Origin: Paracoccus lichenicola
Lineage (GTDB): Bacteria; Pseudomonadota; Alphaproteobacteria; Rhodobacterales; Rhodobacteraceae
Assembly (NCBI RefSeq): GCF_009708075.1
Contig: NZ_WMBT01000001.1
Coordinates: 186,001 to 250,000 of the forward strand
Length of the DNA: 64,000 nt
Reading direction: 5' to 3'
Below, in pieces: positions 36,558 through 45,510 of this stretch; the stretch's first letter is position 1, and each line of letters begins with the position of its first letter. Both the position numbers and the translations under genes were made by a program. The notes below the pieces were generated by a model. That model saw only the letters and a program-made list of their open reading frames with translations. It did no database searches and was not told the DNA's origin.

Positions 36558-37703
36558 ATGCGTGCATTCCTGACAAGGCTTCTGGTCCTTCTGTGTCTGG
36601 CCGCCCCGGTTCAGGCGTTCGAGACCACCGCGACCTCGGCCTGGGTTTACGACGTGAACACCAGCACCGTTCTGATGTCCAAGAACGCCGATGTGCCGAT
36701 CCCGCCCGCCTCGATGTCCAAGCTGATGACGCTCTACATGGTGTTCGAGGCGTTGGAAAAAGGCGCGCTGAAGATGGACGAGGCGGTTCCGGTCTCGACA
36801 AGGGCCTGGAAGATGGGCGGCTCGAAGATGTTCGTGGAACCGTCCGATACCCCGACGGTCGAACAACTGATCAAGGGCATCATCGTGCTGTCGGGCAACG
36901 ATGCCTGCGTCGTGCTGGCGGAACGCCTTGGCGGAACCGAGGAAGCCTTTGCCCGCCAGATGACCGAACGCGCGAAAACGCTGGGGCTGAAGCATTCGGT
37001 CTTCAGGAACTCGACCGGCTGGCCCGCCGAGGGGCATGTCATGTCGGCCGAGGATCTGGGGATGCTGGCGATGCACATCATTCGGGACTTTCCGCAGTAC
37101 TACGACGATTTTTCGCTGACCGAGTTCCGCTACATGGACCGGGTGCCGTCGAACCGCTTCAACCGCAATCCGCTGTTGAAGCTGGACATCGGGGCCGATG
37201 GCCTCAAGACCGGCCACACCGAGGAGGCGGGCTATGGCCTGGTCGGGTCCGCCGTGCAGGACGGGCGGCGGGTGATCTTCGTCATCAGCGGCTTGCCGTC
37301 CGACACCGCGCGGGCCGAGGAATCCGAGAGCATCGCCAACTGGGCCTTCCGCCAGTTCAGCATGGAAACGCTGGTGCCCGCGGGCGAGACGGTGCTGGAG
37401 GCTCCGGTCTGGCTGGGTGCCCGGTCCCGCGTGGGCCTGACCACCAAGGACGGCGTGAACGTGCTGGTCCCCGCCGGATCGCAGGACCAGGTCAAGGTCG
37501 AGGCGGTTTACGACGCCCCCATCCCCGCCCCCATCGCCAAGGGCGACCCCATCGGCCGCCTGGTCGTGACCATGCCCGGCACGCAAGAGGCCATCACCCC
37601 CCTGCTGGCCGCCGAGGACGTGCCCGAGGCCGGCTTCGCGGGCCGGATGAAGGGCGCGGTGATGCGGCTTGGCCACAAGGCGGTCGAGGCCGCCGGCCTT
37701 TGA
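36558..37703 (+). CDS. D-alanyl-D-alanine carboxypeptidase (PBP5/6 family)
   Basis: Periplasmic serine peptidase that trims peptidoglycan pentapeptides. 381 residues, with a signal peptide over residues 1-20 (cleavage after VQA). The catalytic SxxK is Ser 52-Met-Ser-Lys 55, SGN is at about 114-116, and KTG is at about 216-218 (DGLKTGHTEEAG). The C-terminal beta domain and an amphipathic end helix (GRMKGAVMRLGHKAVEA) for membrane anchoring are typical. ATG 36558. Its stop overlaps the tmk start (TGATG). Confidence 0.93.
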   Translation: MRAFLTRLLVLLCLAAPVQAFETTATSAWVYDVNTSTVLMSKNADVPIPPASMSKLMTLYMVFEALEKGALKMDEAVPVSTRAWKMGGSKMFVEPSDTPTVEQLIKGIIVLSGNDACVVLAERLGGTEEAFARQMTERAKTLGLKHSVFRNSTGWPAEGHVMSAEDLGMLAMHIIRDFPQYYDDFSLTEFRYMDRVPSNRFNRNPLLKLDIGADGLKTGHTEEAGYGLVGSAVQDGRRVIFVISGLPSDTARAEESESIANWAFRQFSMETLVPAGETVLEAPVWLGARSRVGLTTKDGVNVLVPAGSQDQVKVEAVYDAPIPAPIAKGDPIGRLVVTMPGTQEAITPLLAAEDVPEAGFAGRMKGAVMRLGHKAVEAAGL

Positions 37704-38299
37704 TGTTCATCAGCTTCGAGGGGATCGACGGCTGCGGCAAGTCCACGCAGGCCCGCCTGCTGGCCGAGGCCCTGCAGGCCGAGGGCCGCGCGGTCGTCCT
37801 GACCCGCGAACCCGGCGGCAGCCCGGGGGCCGAGGAGATCCGGCGGTTGCTGGTGGAGGGCGCGGGCGAACGCTGGTCGGCGGAAACCGAGTGCCTTTTG
37901 TTCACCGCCGCCCGCCGCGACCACCTGGAACGCACCATCCGCCCAGCCTTGGCTGCGGGCCGGACCGTCATCACCGACCGCTTCGCCGATTCGACCCGCG
38001 TTTATCAGGGTGCCACGCGTGGCGATTTGCGCGGCCTCGTGGACCGGATGCACGATCTGGCGATCGGGGTTGAACCGGACCTGACCTTCGTCATCGACCT
38101 GGACCCCGAAACGGCGCTTGGCCGGGGCAATGCGCGCGGCGGGGCCGAGGATCGCTTTGAAAGCCTGGGCCTGTCCTTCCAGCAGCGCCTGGCGCAGGGG
38201 TTCCGCGCGCTTGCCGATGAATTCCCGGCCCGCGTGCGCCTGATCGACGGCAGCGGCACCCAGGCCGAGGTCGCCGCCCGCATCCAGGCCGCATTGTGA
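37703..38299 (+). CDS. tmk: Thymidylate kinase
   Basis: dTMP kinase, 198 residues, making dTDP. P-loop FEGIDGCGKST (about 5-15), the DR motif in TDRFADSTRVYQG (about 93-105) and the lid region ARGGAEDRFE are present. It starts at ATG 37703 overlapping the carboxypeptidase stop, and ends overlapping the GTG of holB. The tmk-holB-tatD order is widespread in bacteria. Confidence 0.95.
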   Translation: MFISFEGIDGCGKSTQARLLAEALQAEGRAVVLTREPGGSPGAEEIRRLLVEGAGERWSAETECLLFTAARRDHLERTIRPALAAGRTVITDRFADSTRVYQGATRGDLRGLVDRMHDLAIGVEPDLTFVIDLDPETALGRGNARGGAEDRFESLGLSFQQRLAQGFRALADEFPARVRLIDGSGTQAEVAARIQAAL

Positions 38300-39402
38300 A
38301 GACCGATCCCGACGACATTCCCGAACCCGACCGCGTTCCCGGCGCGCCCCATCCGCGCCACACGGACCGGGTGATCGGCCAGGACCATGCCATCGCCGAG
38401 TTCACCGAGGCCGCGCGGGGCGGGCGGCTGCACCACGCCTGGCTGCTGACCGGCCCGCGCGGCGTGGGCAAGGCGACGCTCGCCTGGGCCATCGCCCGCT
38501 GGATGCTGGCGGGGGCTTCCGGTCCCTTCGGCGCGACCGACACGCGCGAGGCGCGGCGCATTGCTGCCTTGTCGGAACCGCGCCTGCATCTGGTCCGCCG
38601 CTCCTGGGACGACAAGGCGGGGCGGCTGTCGGCCCAGATCACCGTGGACGAAATCCGGCGGTTGCTGTCCTTCTTTCACCTCTCCGCGGCCGAGGGCGGG
38701 CGCCGCATCGCCATCATCGACGCCGCCGACGACATGAACGTGGCCGCCGCCAATGCCCTGCTGAAGGTGCTGGAGGAACCGCCCGCCGACGCCCTGATCC
38801 TGATCGTCGCCCACCAGCCCGCGGGCCTGCTGCCGACGATCCGGTCCCGCTGCCGCACCCTGCGCCTGTCGCCGCTGAACCCGGCGCAGATGGGCAACGT
38901 CCTGTCGCAGCTGGGCATCGACGAGGATGCCGAGGCGCTGGCCGCCCTGTCCGACGGTTCCGTGGGCGAGGCCTTGCGGCTGGCGGGCCAAGGGGGCCTC
39001 GACCGTTATCAGCAACTTGTGGACCTGATGGCGACCCTGCCCCGCCTTGACCGCCCGCTGGCCGCAACCTTTGCCGACGCGGCGGCAGGCCGCGCGGGGG
39101 CCGATGGCGATCCCTTCGACCTGACCATGACGGTGCTGGACCGCTTCCTGGCCCGCACCGCCCGCGCCGGGCTGATGGGCGCCCCCCTGCCCCAGGCCGC
39201 GCGCGGCGAAGGCGCGCTGCTGGCCCGCATCTCGCCCGACGATCACGCCGCCCGAGCTTGGGCGGACGCGCAGGCGCGGCTGTCGGCGCGGGCGCGGACC
39301 GGGCGGGCGGTCAACCTTGACCCTTCCGCCTTGGTGATGGATATGCTGCTGGAACTGGCGCATCTGCCGCCCGCGCGATCCGCCCTGCCAGCCAAAGGTT
39401 GA
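38296..39402 (+). CDS. holB: DNA polymerase III subunit delta'
   Basis: Clamp-loader stator subunit, 368 residues. N-terminal RVIGQDHAIAEF and LLTGPRGVGKATLAWAIARW (P-loop-like), then IIDAADDMNVAAANALLKVLEEPP (the family's sensor region) and IRSRCRTLRL (SRC arginine motif). The zinc-binding cysteines seen in some DnaX relatives are absent, as expected. The start is GTG 38296, overlapping the tmk stop as GTGA. Confidence 0.93.
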   Translation: MKTDPDDIPEPDRVPGAPHPRHTDRVIGQDHAIAEFTEAARGGRLHHAWLLTGPRGVGKATLAWAIARWMLAGASGPFGATDTREARRIAALSEPRLHLVRRSWDDKAGRLSAQITVDEIRRLLSFFHLSAAEGGRRIAIIDAADDMNVAAANALLKVLEEPPADALILIVAHQPAGLLPTIRSRCRTLRLSPLNPAQMGNVLSQLGIDEDAEALAALSDGSVGEALRLAGQGGLDRYQQLVDLMATLPRLDRPLAATFADAAAGRAGADGDPFDLTMTVLDRFLARTARAGLMGAPLPQAARGEGALLARISPDDHAARAWADAQARLSARARTGRAVNLDPSALVMDMLLELAHLPPARSALPAKG

Positions 39403-39405
39403 TCC

Positions 39406-40200
39406 ATGCCCCATGCGGCCCCCCCGCCTGTCGTCGATAGCCATTGCCACCTGGATTTCCCCGACTTCGACGGCGAACACGACGTCTTGGTCGCCCGCGC
39501 CCGCGCGGCAGGCGTCACCCGCATGGTGACGATCTGCACCCGCCTGCGTCAGGAACCGCAGGTCCGCGCCCTAGCCGAACGATACGAGGCCGTCTTCTAC
39601 GCCGCCGGCACCCACCCCATGAGCGCGGCCGAGGAACCCATGGCGACGGTGGACCAGCTTGTCGCCCTGTCCGCCCATCCGAAATTCGTGGGCATCGGCG
39701 AGACGGGTCTCGATTACCACTACACCGCCGACAGCGCCGCCCGGCAGGCCGAAAGCCTGCGCGTCCATATCGAGGCCGCGCGCCGCACGGGCCTGCCCCT
39801 GATCATCCATTCCCGTGACGCCGACGACGACATGGCCCGCATCCTGACGGATGAACACCGCGCGGGCGCCTTCGCCTGCGTGATGCACTGCTTCACCTCC
39901 GGCGCGCCCCTGGCGCAAACGGCGCTGGATTTGGGCTTCTATCTGTCGATGTCCGGCATCGCGGCCTTTCCGCGATCCTCGGACCTGCGCGCGATCTTCG
40001 CCGCAGCCCCGGTGGACCGCATCCTGGTGGAAACCGACAGCCCCTATCTCGCCCCGCCCCCGCATCGCGGCAGGCGCAACGAACCGGCCTATGTGGCGAA
40101 GACCGCCGCCATCATGGCCGAGGCCCTTGGCATGGATTATCCGCAGCTTGCGGCGCAAACCTCGGCCAATTTCGACCGCCTGTTCTGGAAGGCCGCATGA
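39406..40200 (+). CDS. tatD: TatD family metal-dependent hydrolase
   Basis: Probable 3'-5' DNase or D-aminoacyl hydrolase of the TIM-barrel amidohydrolase superfamily, 264 residues. Metal ligands are visible in DSHCHLD (HxH), GETGLDYH (Glu), IIHSRD (His), MHCFTSG (His) and ETDSPYLAP (Asp). ATG 39406 lies 3 bp after the holB stop. Its stop overlaps the next start as ATGA. The standard tmk-holB-tatD context supports the YcfH/TatD assignment. Confidence 0.92.
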   Translation: MPHAAPPPVVDSHCHLDFPDFDGEHDVLVARARAAGVTRMVTICTRLRQEPQVRALAERYEAVFYAAGTHPMSAAEEPMATVDQLVALSAHPKFVGIGETGLDYHYTADSAARQAESLRVHIEAARRTGLPLIIHSRDADDDMARILTDEHRAGAFACVMHCFTSGAPLAQTALDLGFYLSMSGIAAFPRSSDLRAIFAAAPVDRILVETDSPYLAPPPHRGRRNEPAYVAKTAAIMAEALGMDYPQLAAQTSANFDRLFWKAA

Positions 40201-41015
40201 TTCGGGCGACGATCCTGGGCTGCGGATCCTCGGGCGGCGTGCCGCGCTTGGGCAACCGCTGGGGCGCCTGCGACCCCGCCAATCCGAAGAACCGCCGCCG
40301 CCGCTGCTCGCTGCTGGTCGAACGCCCCGGTTCCCAGGGCACAACGCAGGTGCTGGTGGATACCGGTCCCGACATGGTCCCGCAACTGCTGGACGCCAAC
40401 GTCGCCACGCTGGACGCCGTGGTCTTCACCCACCCGCACGCCGACCACATCCACGGCATCGACGACCTGCGGCAGGTGGCCTTCAACGCGGGCCGGCTGA
40501 TCCCCGCCTGGGCCGACATCCCCACGTCGGAACAGCTGCTGGACCGCTTCGGCTATATCTTCAAGACCCCGCCCGGCAGCTACTACACGCCCATCTGCGA
40601 CCTGCATCTGATCGACGGCCCGATCACCGTGGACGGTCCCGGCGGCCCGGTCACGCTGATCCCCTTCCGCGTCCAGCATGGAGAGATCACCGCCCTGGGC
40701 CTGCGCATCGGCGGCCTGGTCTATCTGCCCGACGTGTCCGAGATCCCCCACGCCGCCTGGCCCCTGATCCACGGGGCCGAGGTCTTCGTCTGCGACGCCC
40801 TGCGCCCGCAGCCCCATCCCAGCCACGCCCATCTGGCGCAGGCGCTGGACTGGATCGCGCATTCGGGCTGCCCGCGCGGGGTGCTGACGAACATGCATAT
40901 CGACATGGATTACGCCACGGTTGCGGCCAGCACCCCCGACCACATCCAGCCTGCCTTCGACGGCATGGTCATTGAAACCACGGCCCAGACCCCCGACCAC
41001 CCCGCCGCGCTATGA
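40197..41015 (+). CDS. MBL-fold metallo-hydrolase (PhnP-like)
   Basis: A 272-residue metallo-beta-lactamase-fold phosphodiesterase-like enzyme. The N-terminal GCGSSGGVPRLGN and the metal motif HPHADHIHGIDD (about 80-91) define the subgroup. Later ligands lie in VQHGEITALG and NMHIDMDY. The usual genomic position behind tatD is kept. ATG 40197 overlaps the tatD stop; the end overlaps the AEC gene start. The substrate may be a cyclic nucleotide or nucleic-acid-related phosphodiester; not proven. Confidence 0.88.
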   Translation: MIRATILGCGSSGGVPRLGNRWGACDPANPKNRRRRCSLLVERPGSQGTTQVLVDTGPDMVPQLLDANVATLDAVVFTHPHADHIHGIDDLRQVAFNAGRLIPAWADIPTSEQLLDRFGYIFKTPPGSYYTPICDLHLIDGPITVDGPGGPVTLIPFRVQHGEITALGLRIGGLVYLPDVSEIPHAAWPLIHGAEVFVCDALRPQPHPSHAHLAQALDWIAHSGCPRGVLTNMHIDMDYATVAASTPDHIQPAFDGMVIETTAQTPDHPAAL

Positions 41016-41956
41016 GCGCGCTGTTCACCATCATTGTCCCGGTCTTCCTGATCGTGGGCTTCGGCTATCTGGTGGCCTGGCGCGGCATCTTCCGCGAAAG
41101 CGCGGTGGACGGGCTGATGGTCTTCGCCCAGAACTTCGCCGCGCCCACGCTGCTGTTCGCGTCCATGTCGCGGCTGGACCTGGGGACCGAGTTCCGCCCG
41201 GCCCTGCTGCTGCCCTTTTATATCGGCGCATTCTCCAGCTTCCTCATCGGCTGGGCGGGGGCGCGGTTCGTCTTCCGCCGCCCGCCGATGGATTGCGTGG
41301 CCATCGGCTTCACCTGCCTGTTTTCCAACAGCCTGCTGCTGGGCATCCCGATCATGGAACGCGCTTATGGGCCCGGCTCGCTGTCGGGCAACTGGGCGAT
41401 CATCGCGATTCATTCGCCGCTGCTCTATACCTTCGGCATCACGTTCATGGAGTTTACCCGCGCCCATGGCAGCGGGTTGTCCATGGGCCGGGTCGCCCTG
41501 CGCGCCATGACGGGGGTGCTGCGAACGCCGCTGGTGATCGGCATCCTGGCGGGCATGACCATGAACGTGCTGCAACAGGCGGGCCTGGTCATGCCCGAAG
41601 GCTTCTGGGCTGCCGTGGACATGATCGCCGACGCCGCCCTGCCCGCCGCGCTGTTCGGCCTGGGCGGCGTCCTCTACCGCTATCGCCCCGAAGGCGACAC
41701 GGGCGCCATCGCGATGTGCTGCGCCTGTTCGCTGCTGGTCCATCCGGGCATCGTCTATGCCCTTGCCCGGATCACGGGACTGGACGAGGCGGGCCTGCGG
41801 TCGGCCGTGATGACGGCGGCCATGGCGCCGGGCGTGAACGCCTATCTGTTCGCGAACCTCTACGGCGCCGCCAAGCGGGTCGCGGCCACCACGGTTCTGG
41901 TCGCCACCGCCATCTCGATCCTGTCGATCTGGATGTGGCTGGCGATCCTGCCCTGA
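41012..41956 (+). CDS. AEC family transporter
   Basis: Auxin-efflux-carrier type permease, 314 residues, with about ten hydrophobic segments arranged as two five-helix halves. N-terminal IVPVFLIVGFGYLVAWRGIF and the GMTMNVLQQAGLVMP and FGLGGVL segments fit the family, whose bacterial members carry malate or other small acids. ATG 41012 overlaps the upstream stop by 4 bp. It ends convergent with the polyamine-type importer. Confidence 0.85.
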   Translation: MSALFTIIVPVFLIVGFGYLVAWRGIFRESAVDGLMVFAQNFAAPTLLFASMSRLDLGTEFRPALLLPFYIGAFSSFLIGWAGARFVFRRPPMDCVAIGFTCLFSNSLLLGIPIMERAYGPGSLSGNWAIIAIHSPLLYTFGITFMEFTRAHGSGLSMGRVALRAMTGVLRTPLVIGILAGMTMNVLQQAGLVMPEGFWAAVDMIADAALPAALFGLGGVLYRYRPEGDTGAIAMCCACSLLVHPGIVYALARITGLDEAGLRSAVMTAAMAPGVNAYLFANLYGAAKRVAATTVLVATAISILSIWMWLAILP

Positions 41957-41959
41957 TCC

Positions 41960-41980
41960 TTCACCTTTGCCCAAATATCC
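41960..41980 (-). repeat. GGATATTT element, type A (inverted copy)
   Basis: On the minus strand GGATATTTGGGCAAAGGTGAA-like, matching the 27094-27114 copy in 20 of 21 positions. It lies 4 bp after the AEC stop between convergent genes. Confidence 0.5.
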
Positions 41981-41989
41981 CACGGGGGT

Positions 41990-42010
41990 CCGGGGGTGTG
42001 AAACCCCCGG
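41990..42010. terminator. Hairpin between convergent AEC and potC-type genes
   Basis: A perfect 7 bp stem CCGGGGG/CCCCCGG (41990-41996/42004-42010) with a seven-base loop. There is no T tract on either side, so it is only a candidate. Confidence 0.45.
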
Positions 42011-42019
42011 CCTTCGCTA

Positions 42020-42970
42020 TCAACGCGGCGTAACGCCCCGGATCCTCTCCGACCGCCGCCGCAACAACTCCACCGTGGTCAGCAGCGCGATGGAGAAGAT
42101 CACCAGCAGCGTCGCCACTGCCAGGATGGCGGGGCTGATCTGCTCGCGGATGCCGTTCCACATCTGGCGCGGGATGGTCTGCTGGTCCGGGCCTGCGATG
42201 AACAGCACGGCCACCACCTCGTCGAACGAGGTGACGAAGGCGAACAGCGCGCCCGAGATCACGCCCGGCAGGATCAGCGGCATGGTCACGCGGAAAAAGG
42301 TCGTGCGCGGGTTGGCCCCCAGGGAGGCCGCCGCCCGGTTCAGCGACTGGTCGAAGCCCACCAGCGTCGCCGTCACGGTGATGATGACGAAGGGGATGCC
42401 CAGCGTGGCATGGGCCAGGATCACGCCGACATAGGTGCCCGCCAGCCGCCCGCAATTCGTGGGCAGGCCGAAGATGCCCAGCAACTCGCAGGGGTTGGAA
42501 TAGAAAAAGAACATCCCCGTCGCCGTGATGATCAGCGGCACGATCATGGGAGAGATCAGGATCGCCATGATCGCCCGGCGGAACGGCATCTCGGGGCGCG
42601 ACAGGCCAAGAGCCGCCAGCGTGCCCAACCCCGTCGCCACGACCGTCGAGGCCACCCCGATGATGATCGAGTTCTTGGCGGCCTTGACCCAGTTCGCATT
42701 GGCCCAGGCATCCGACCAGAAGGCCCAGCCGGTCGCGTCCGGGTTCTGCATCCCGAAGGTCAGCAGGCTGCGATACCAGCGCAAGCTGTATCCCTCGGGG
42801 TCAAAGGACAGCATCCGGTCGGTGAAGGTGAAATAGGGTTCCGCGTTGAAGGACAGCGGGATGATGACCACGATGGGCGCGATCAGGAAAAAGAAGATCA
42901 GCCCGCAGATCACCAGATAGGCGTAATGCCAGACGCGCTCCAGCGGGGTTGCATAGGTGGGAACTGCCAT
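42020..42970 (-). CDS. Polyamine-type ABC transporter permease (PotC-like)
   Basis: A 316-residue inner-membrane permease with six helices. The cytoplasmic EAA loop reads FDQSLNRAAASLGANPRTTF (about 208-227), the typical EAA---G pattern of PotC/YdcV proteins. ATG 42970 lies 3 bp after the PotB-like gene. It pairs with PotB and PotA neighbours. Substrate could be putrescine, spermidine or a related compound. Confidence 0.88.
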   Translation of the reverse strand: MAVPTYATPLERVWHYAYLVICGLIFFFLIAPIVVIIPLSFNAEPYFTFTDRMLSFDPEGYSLRWYRSLLTFGMQNPDATGWAFWSDAWANANWVKAAKNSIIIGVASTVVATGLGTLAALGLSRPEMPFRRAIMAILISPMIVPLIITATGMFFFYSNPCELLGIFGLPTNCGRLAGTYVGVILAHATLGIPFVIITVTATLVGFDQSLNRAAASLGANPRTTFFRVTMPLILPGVISGALFAFVTSFDEVVAVLFIAGPDQQTIPRQMWNGIREQISPAILAVATLLVIFSIALLTTVELLRRRSERIRGVTPR

Positions 42971-42973
42971 GGA

Positions 42974-44287
42974 TCACCCCAGCTTCAGGTTGTCGATGCC
43001 GACCATGCGGTCATACACCCAGTAGAGCAGCAGGACCGCGCCCAGCAGCAGCGCGGCCAGCGCCGCGGCCATGGACCAGTTCAGCGTGTCGGTCATGTGC
43101 ATCGCGATCATGTTGGAAATCAACTGCCCCGACGATCCGCCGACCAGCGCGGGCGTGATGTAGTAGCCCACGGCCAGGATGAACACCAGCAGCGCCCCTG
43201 CCCCCAACCCCGGCAGCGTTTGCGGGAAATAGACCCGGCGGAACGCGGTCCAGCTTGTCGCGCCCAGGGACCGCGCGGCGCGGACATAGGACGGGTTGAT
43301 GGTGCGCATCACGGAATAGAGGGGCAGGATCATGAAGGGCAGCAGGATATGCGTCATGGCGATGATCGTGCCCGTCTGGTTGTAGATCATCTGCAACCGC
43401 CCGTCCGGCCCGATCACGCCAAGCCAGGTCAGGATGTCGTTGATCACCCCCTGCTGTTGCAACAGCACCATCCAGCTTGTGGTGCGCACCAGAAGCGAGG
43501 TCCAGAAGGGCAGCAGCACCAGGATCATCAGCAGGTTCGATTTCCGCATCGGCAGGGTGGCCAGCAGATGCGCGACGGGAAAGCCCAGCACGAAGGTGAT
43601 GACGGTGATCACCAGCGACAGCCAGAAGGTGCGCATGAACAGCATCACGTAAACCTGCTGGCGTTCCTCGACCTGCTGGATGCTGCCGTCGTCGGCCCGG
43701 GTGCGGTCCAGGGCGGCCAGGTAGAAGTTGCCGGTCAGAGGGCTGGACGCCTCGCGCATGGCGGACCACAGGGCGGGATCGCCCCAATCCTCGTCGATCT
43801 CCAGCAGGGCGGCCTGATAGGGCGGCTCGATCCCGCGCCGCACCTGCCGCCCGGTCGCGGTGAACAGCGACCGCGTGCCCGGCACGTCGTAGTTGATGCG
43901 GGTGCCGACGATGCCGATGGTGCGCGCCTCGGCGCTTGCTTGCAGGTCGGCGGCAAGCGCGGCCCAGGCGGCCTCGTCGGGTTCCGCGCCGCGCGGGTTG
44001 CCTGCGAACCATTGCGACAGTTGCGGCATGTGCGCCGAAAAGCCGTCGTTGTAGAAGGACCGTTGCAGCATCTGCCCGATCGGCACCACGAAGGTGATCA
44101 GGATGAAGGCCAGCAGCGGCAGCACCAGCAGAAAGGCGCGGCGGCGGGCTAGTGATTGCGACCGCGCCAGGGCGCGGACCAGCGGCCTGCCGTCGGCGGT
44201 CCGCAGCGCGCCGTCCGTCAGGCCCCCGTCGGTCAGGCCACCGGCCGTCGTCGCGATGGCCGCGTGCGGATCTAAAGCGTTCGCCAT
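42974..44287 (-). CDS. Polyamine-type ABC transporter permease (PotB-like, extended)
   Basis: Inner-membrane permease of 437 residues, about 150 longer than E. coli PotB. Two insertions account for this: a roughly 50-residue N-terminal extension with the repeated TDGGLTDG sequence, and a large periplasmic loop after the first helix (about residues 85-200). The EAA loop YVRAARSLGATSWTAF is near residue 325. Extended PotB proteins occur in other proteobacterial putrescine-type systems. ATG 44287. Confidence 0.86.
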   Translation of the reverse strand: MANALDPHAAIATTAGGLTDGGLTDGALRTADGRPLVRALARSQSLARRRAFLLVLPLLAFILITFVVPIGQMLQRSFYNDGFSAHMPQLSQWFAGNPRGAEPDEAAWAALAADLQASAEARTIGIVGTRINYDVPGTRSLFTATGRQVRRGIEPPYQAALLEIDEDWGDPALWSAMREASSPLTGNFYLAALDRTRADDGSIQQVEERQQVYVMLFMRTFWLSLVITVITFVLGFPVAHLLATLPMRKSNLLMILVLLPFWTSLLVRTTSWMVLLQQQGVINDILTWLGVIGPDGRLQMIYNQTGTIIAMTHILLPFMILPLYSVMRTINPSYVRAARSLGATSWTAFRRVYFPQTLPGLGAGALLVFILAVGYYITPALVGGSSGQLISNMIAMHMTDTLNWSMAAALAALLLGAVLLLYWVYDRMVGIDNLKLG

Positions 44288-44307
44288 GTCTTCCCCAAGG
44301 TATCAGG

Positions 44308-44334
44308 GCCGCCGCCCCCGGCAGGGACGGCGGC
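44308..44334 (-). other. Stem-loop between binding-protein and permease genes
   Basis: GCCGCC (44308-44313) pairs with GGCGGC (44329-44334) in the 55 bp gap before the PotB-like gene. Such stems often stabilise the upstream binding-protein message and lower permease output. Confidence 0.35.
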
Positions 44335-44342
44335 AATCGTTA

Positions 44343-45419
44343 TCAGGAACCGGCCAGCCAGCTGTTGAACCGTTCGGTCAGTTCGGCGTCGTGGTCGGCC
44401 CAGAAGGTCGGATCGTCCATCACGGCGGTCGTCATGTATTCCGCATTGGTCGGCATGTGCGGCGCCATTTCCGTCTTGCCGTCCTTGTAAAGCCCCACAA
44501 GCGCGGCCGAGGATTTGCGCGACGGGCCATAGGCGATGTATTTCGCCTGGTCCGCCAGCCGCTGCGTGTCGGTGGCGAATTTCAGATATTCCATCGCGGC
44601 TTCGGGGTTCGGCGCGCCCTTCGGAATGGCGAACATGTCCATGTCCATGTATTGCCCGTCCCAGATGATCTCGAAGGGCTTGCCTTCGCCCACCATGGCG
44701 TCGAAGAAACGGCCGTTGTAACCGGTGGCCATCACGACCTCTCCGTCCGCCAGCAGTTGCACGGGCTGCGCGCCGGCTTCCCACCAGACCACGTCGTCCT
44801 TGATGGTATCCAGCTTGGCAAAGGCCTGATCGACGCCTTCGGGGCTGCCCAGCTTGTCATAGATCTGGTCTGCGGGCACGCCATCGGCGATCAGCGCCAG
44901 ATACAGCGTGCGCTTGGGGTTCTTGGGCAGGCCCCGCTTGCCGGGAAATTTCTCGGTGTCAAAGAAATCCGCCGCGGAATCAGGCTTTTCGCCCGTGAAC
45001 TTCGTGGTGTCGAAGGCGATGACCGTGCCCCAGAAGATGTTGGCGACCGCGCAATCCTGCAACGCGCCGTCGATGAAATCCTCGGCCGCGGGGGTGCCGT
45101 CGGGCGCGGGGGGCAGCGTCGCCGGGTCGATCTCGACCAGGGCGCCCTCGTCGCACAGGCGGATCGCGTCGGACACCTCGATGTCGAACACGTCGCCGGT
45201 GATGTTGTTCGCCTCGATCTGCGCCTTGAGCGGGGTCGAGGGGTTGTCGGCGGCGATCATGTTGACGGTGATGCCGGTCGCCTCGGTGAAGGGCTTGTTA
45301 TAGGCCTCGACCTGGCTGACCTCGTAGGCGCCGCCCCAGGAGACGACATTGACCTCTTGCGCGGTCGCGGCGAAGGCCATGCCGGCAAGGGCGGTGGATA
45401 GAACCAGAGTGGTTTTCAC
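44343..45419 (-). CDS. Polyamine-type ABC substrate-binding protein, second copy
   Basis: Periplasmic PotD-like protein, 358 residues, with a signal peptide over about residues 1-20 (cleaved after ATA or AQE). The mature start VNVVSWGGAYEVSQ and the ligand-lobe segments ADNPSTPLKAQIEANN and WWEAGAQPVQLLADGEVVMA match the family. The start is GTG 45419. About 60% of positions look identical to the protein encoded immediately upstream, including a nearly unbroken stretch around KLDTIKDDV-WWEAGAQP, so the two arose by tandem duplication. Confidence 0.88.
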   Translation of the reverse strand: MKTTLVLSTALAGMAFAATAQEVNVVSWGGAYEVSQVEAYNKPFTEATGITVNMIAADNPSTPLKAQIEANNITGDVFDIEVSDAIRLCDEGALVEIDPATLPPAPDGTPAAEDFIDGALQDCAVANIFWGTVIAFDTTKFTGEKPDSAADFFDTEKFPGKRGLPKNPKRTLYLALIADGVPADQIYDKLGSPEGVDQAFAKLDTIKDDVVWWEAGAQPVQLLADGEVVMATGYNGRFFDAMVGEGKPFEIIWDGQYMDMDMFAIPKGAPNPEAAMEYLKFATDTQRLADQAKYIAYGPSRKSSAALVGLYKDGKTEMAPHMPTNAEYMTTAVMDDPTFWADHDAELTERFNSWLAGS

Positions 45420-45464
45420 GTTCTTACTCCCGTTGGTGATGGGGTGTGTTGCCCCTTGTTCTTG

Positions 45465-45503
45465 GCCCCTTCCGGGGCAAGGGGGCGGGCAGCACCCGCC
45501 CCC
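45465..45503 (-). other. Two stem-loops between the tandem binding-protein genes
   Basis: GGGGGCGGG (45481-45489) pairs with CCCGCCCCC (45495-45503) in a perfect 9 bp stem, and GCCCC (45465-45469) pairs with GGGGC (45474-45478). On the minus strand they follow the first binding-protein stop by 7 bp. There is no T run; partial termination or 3' end protection is likely. Confidence 0.5.
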
Positions 45504-45510
45504 GATCCGG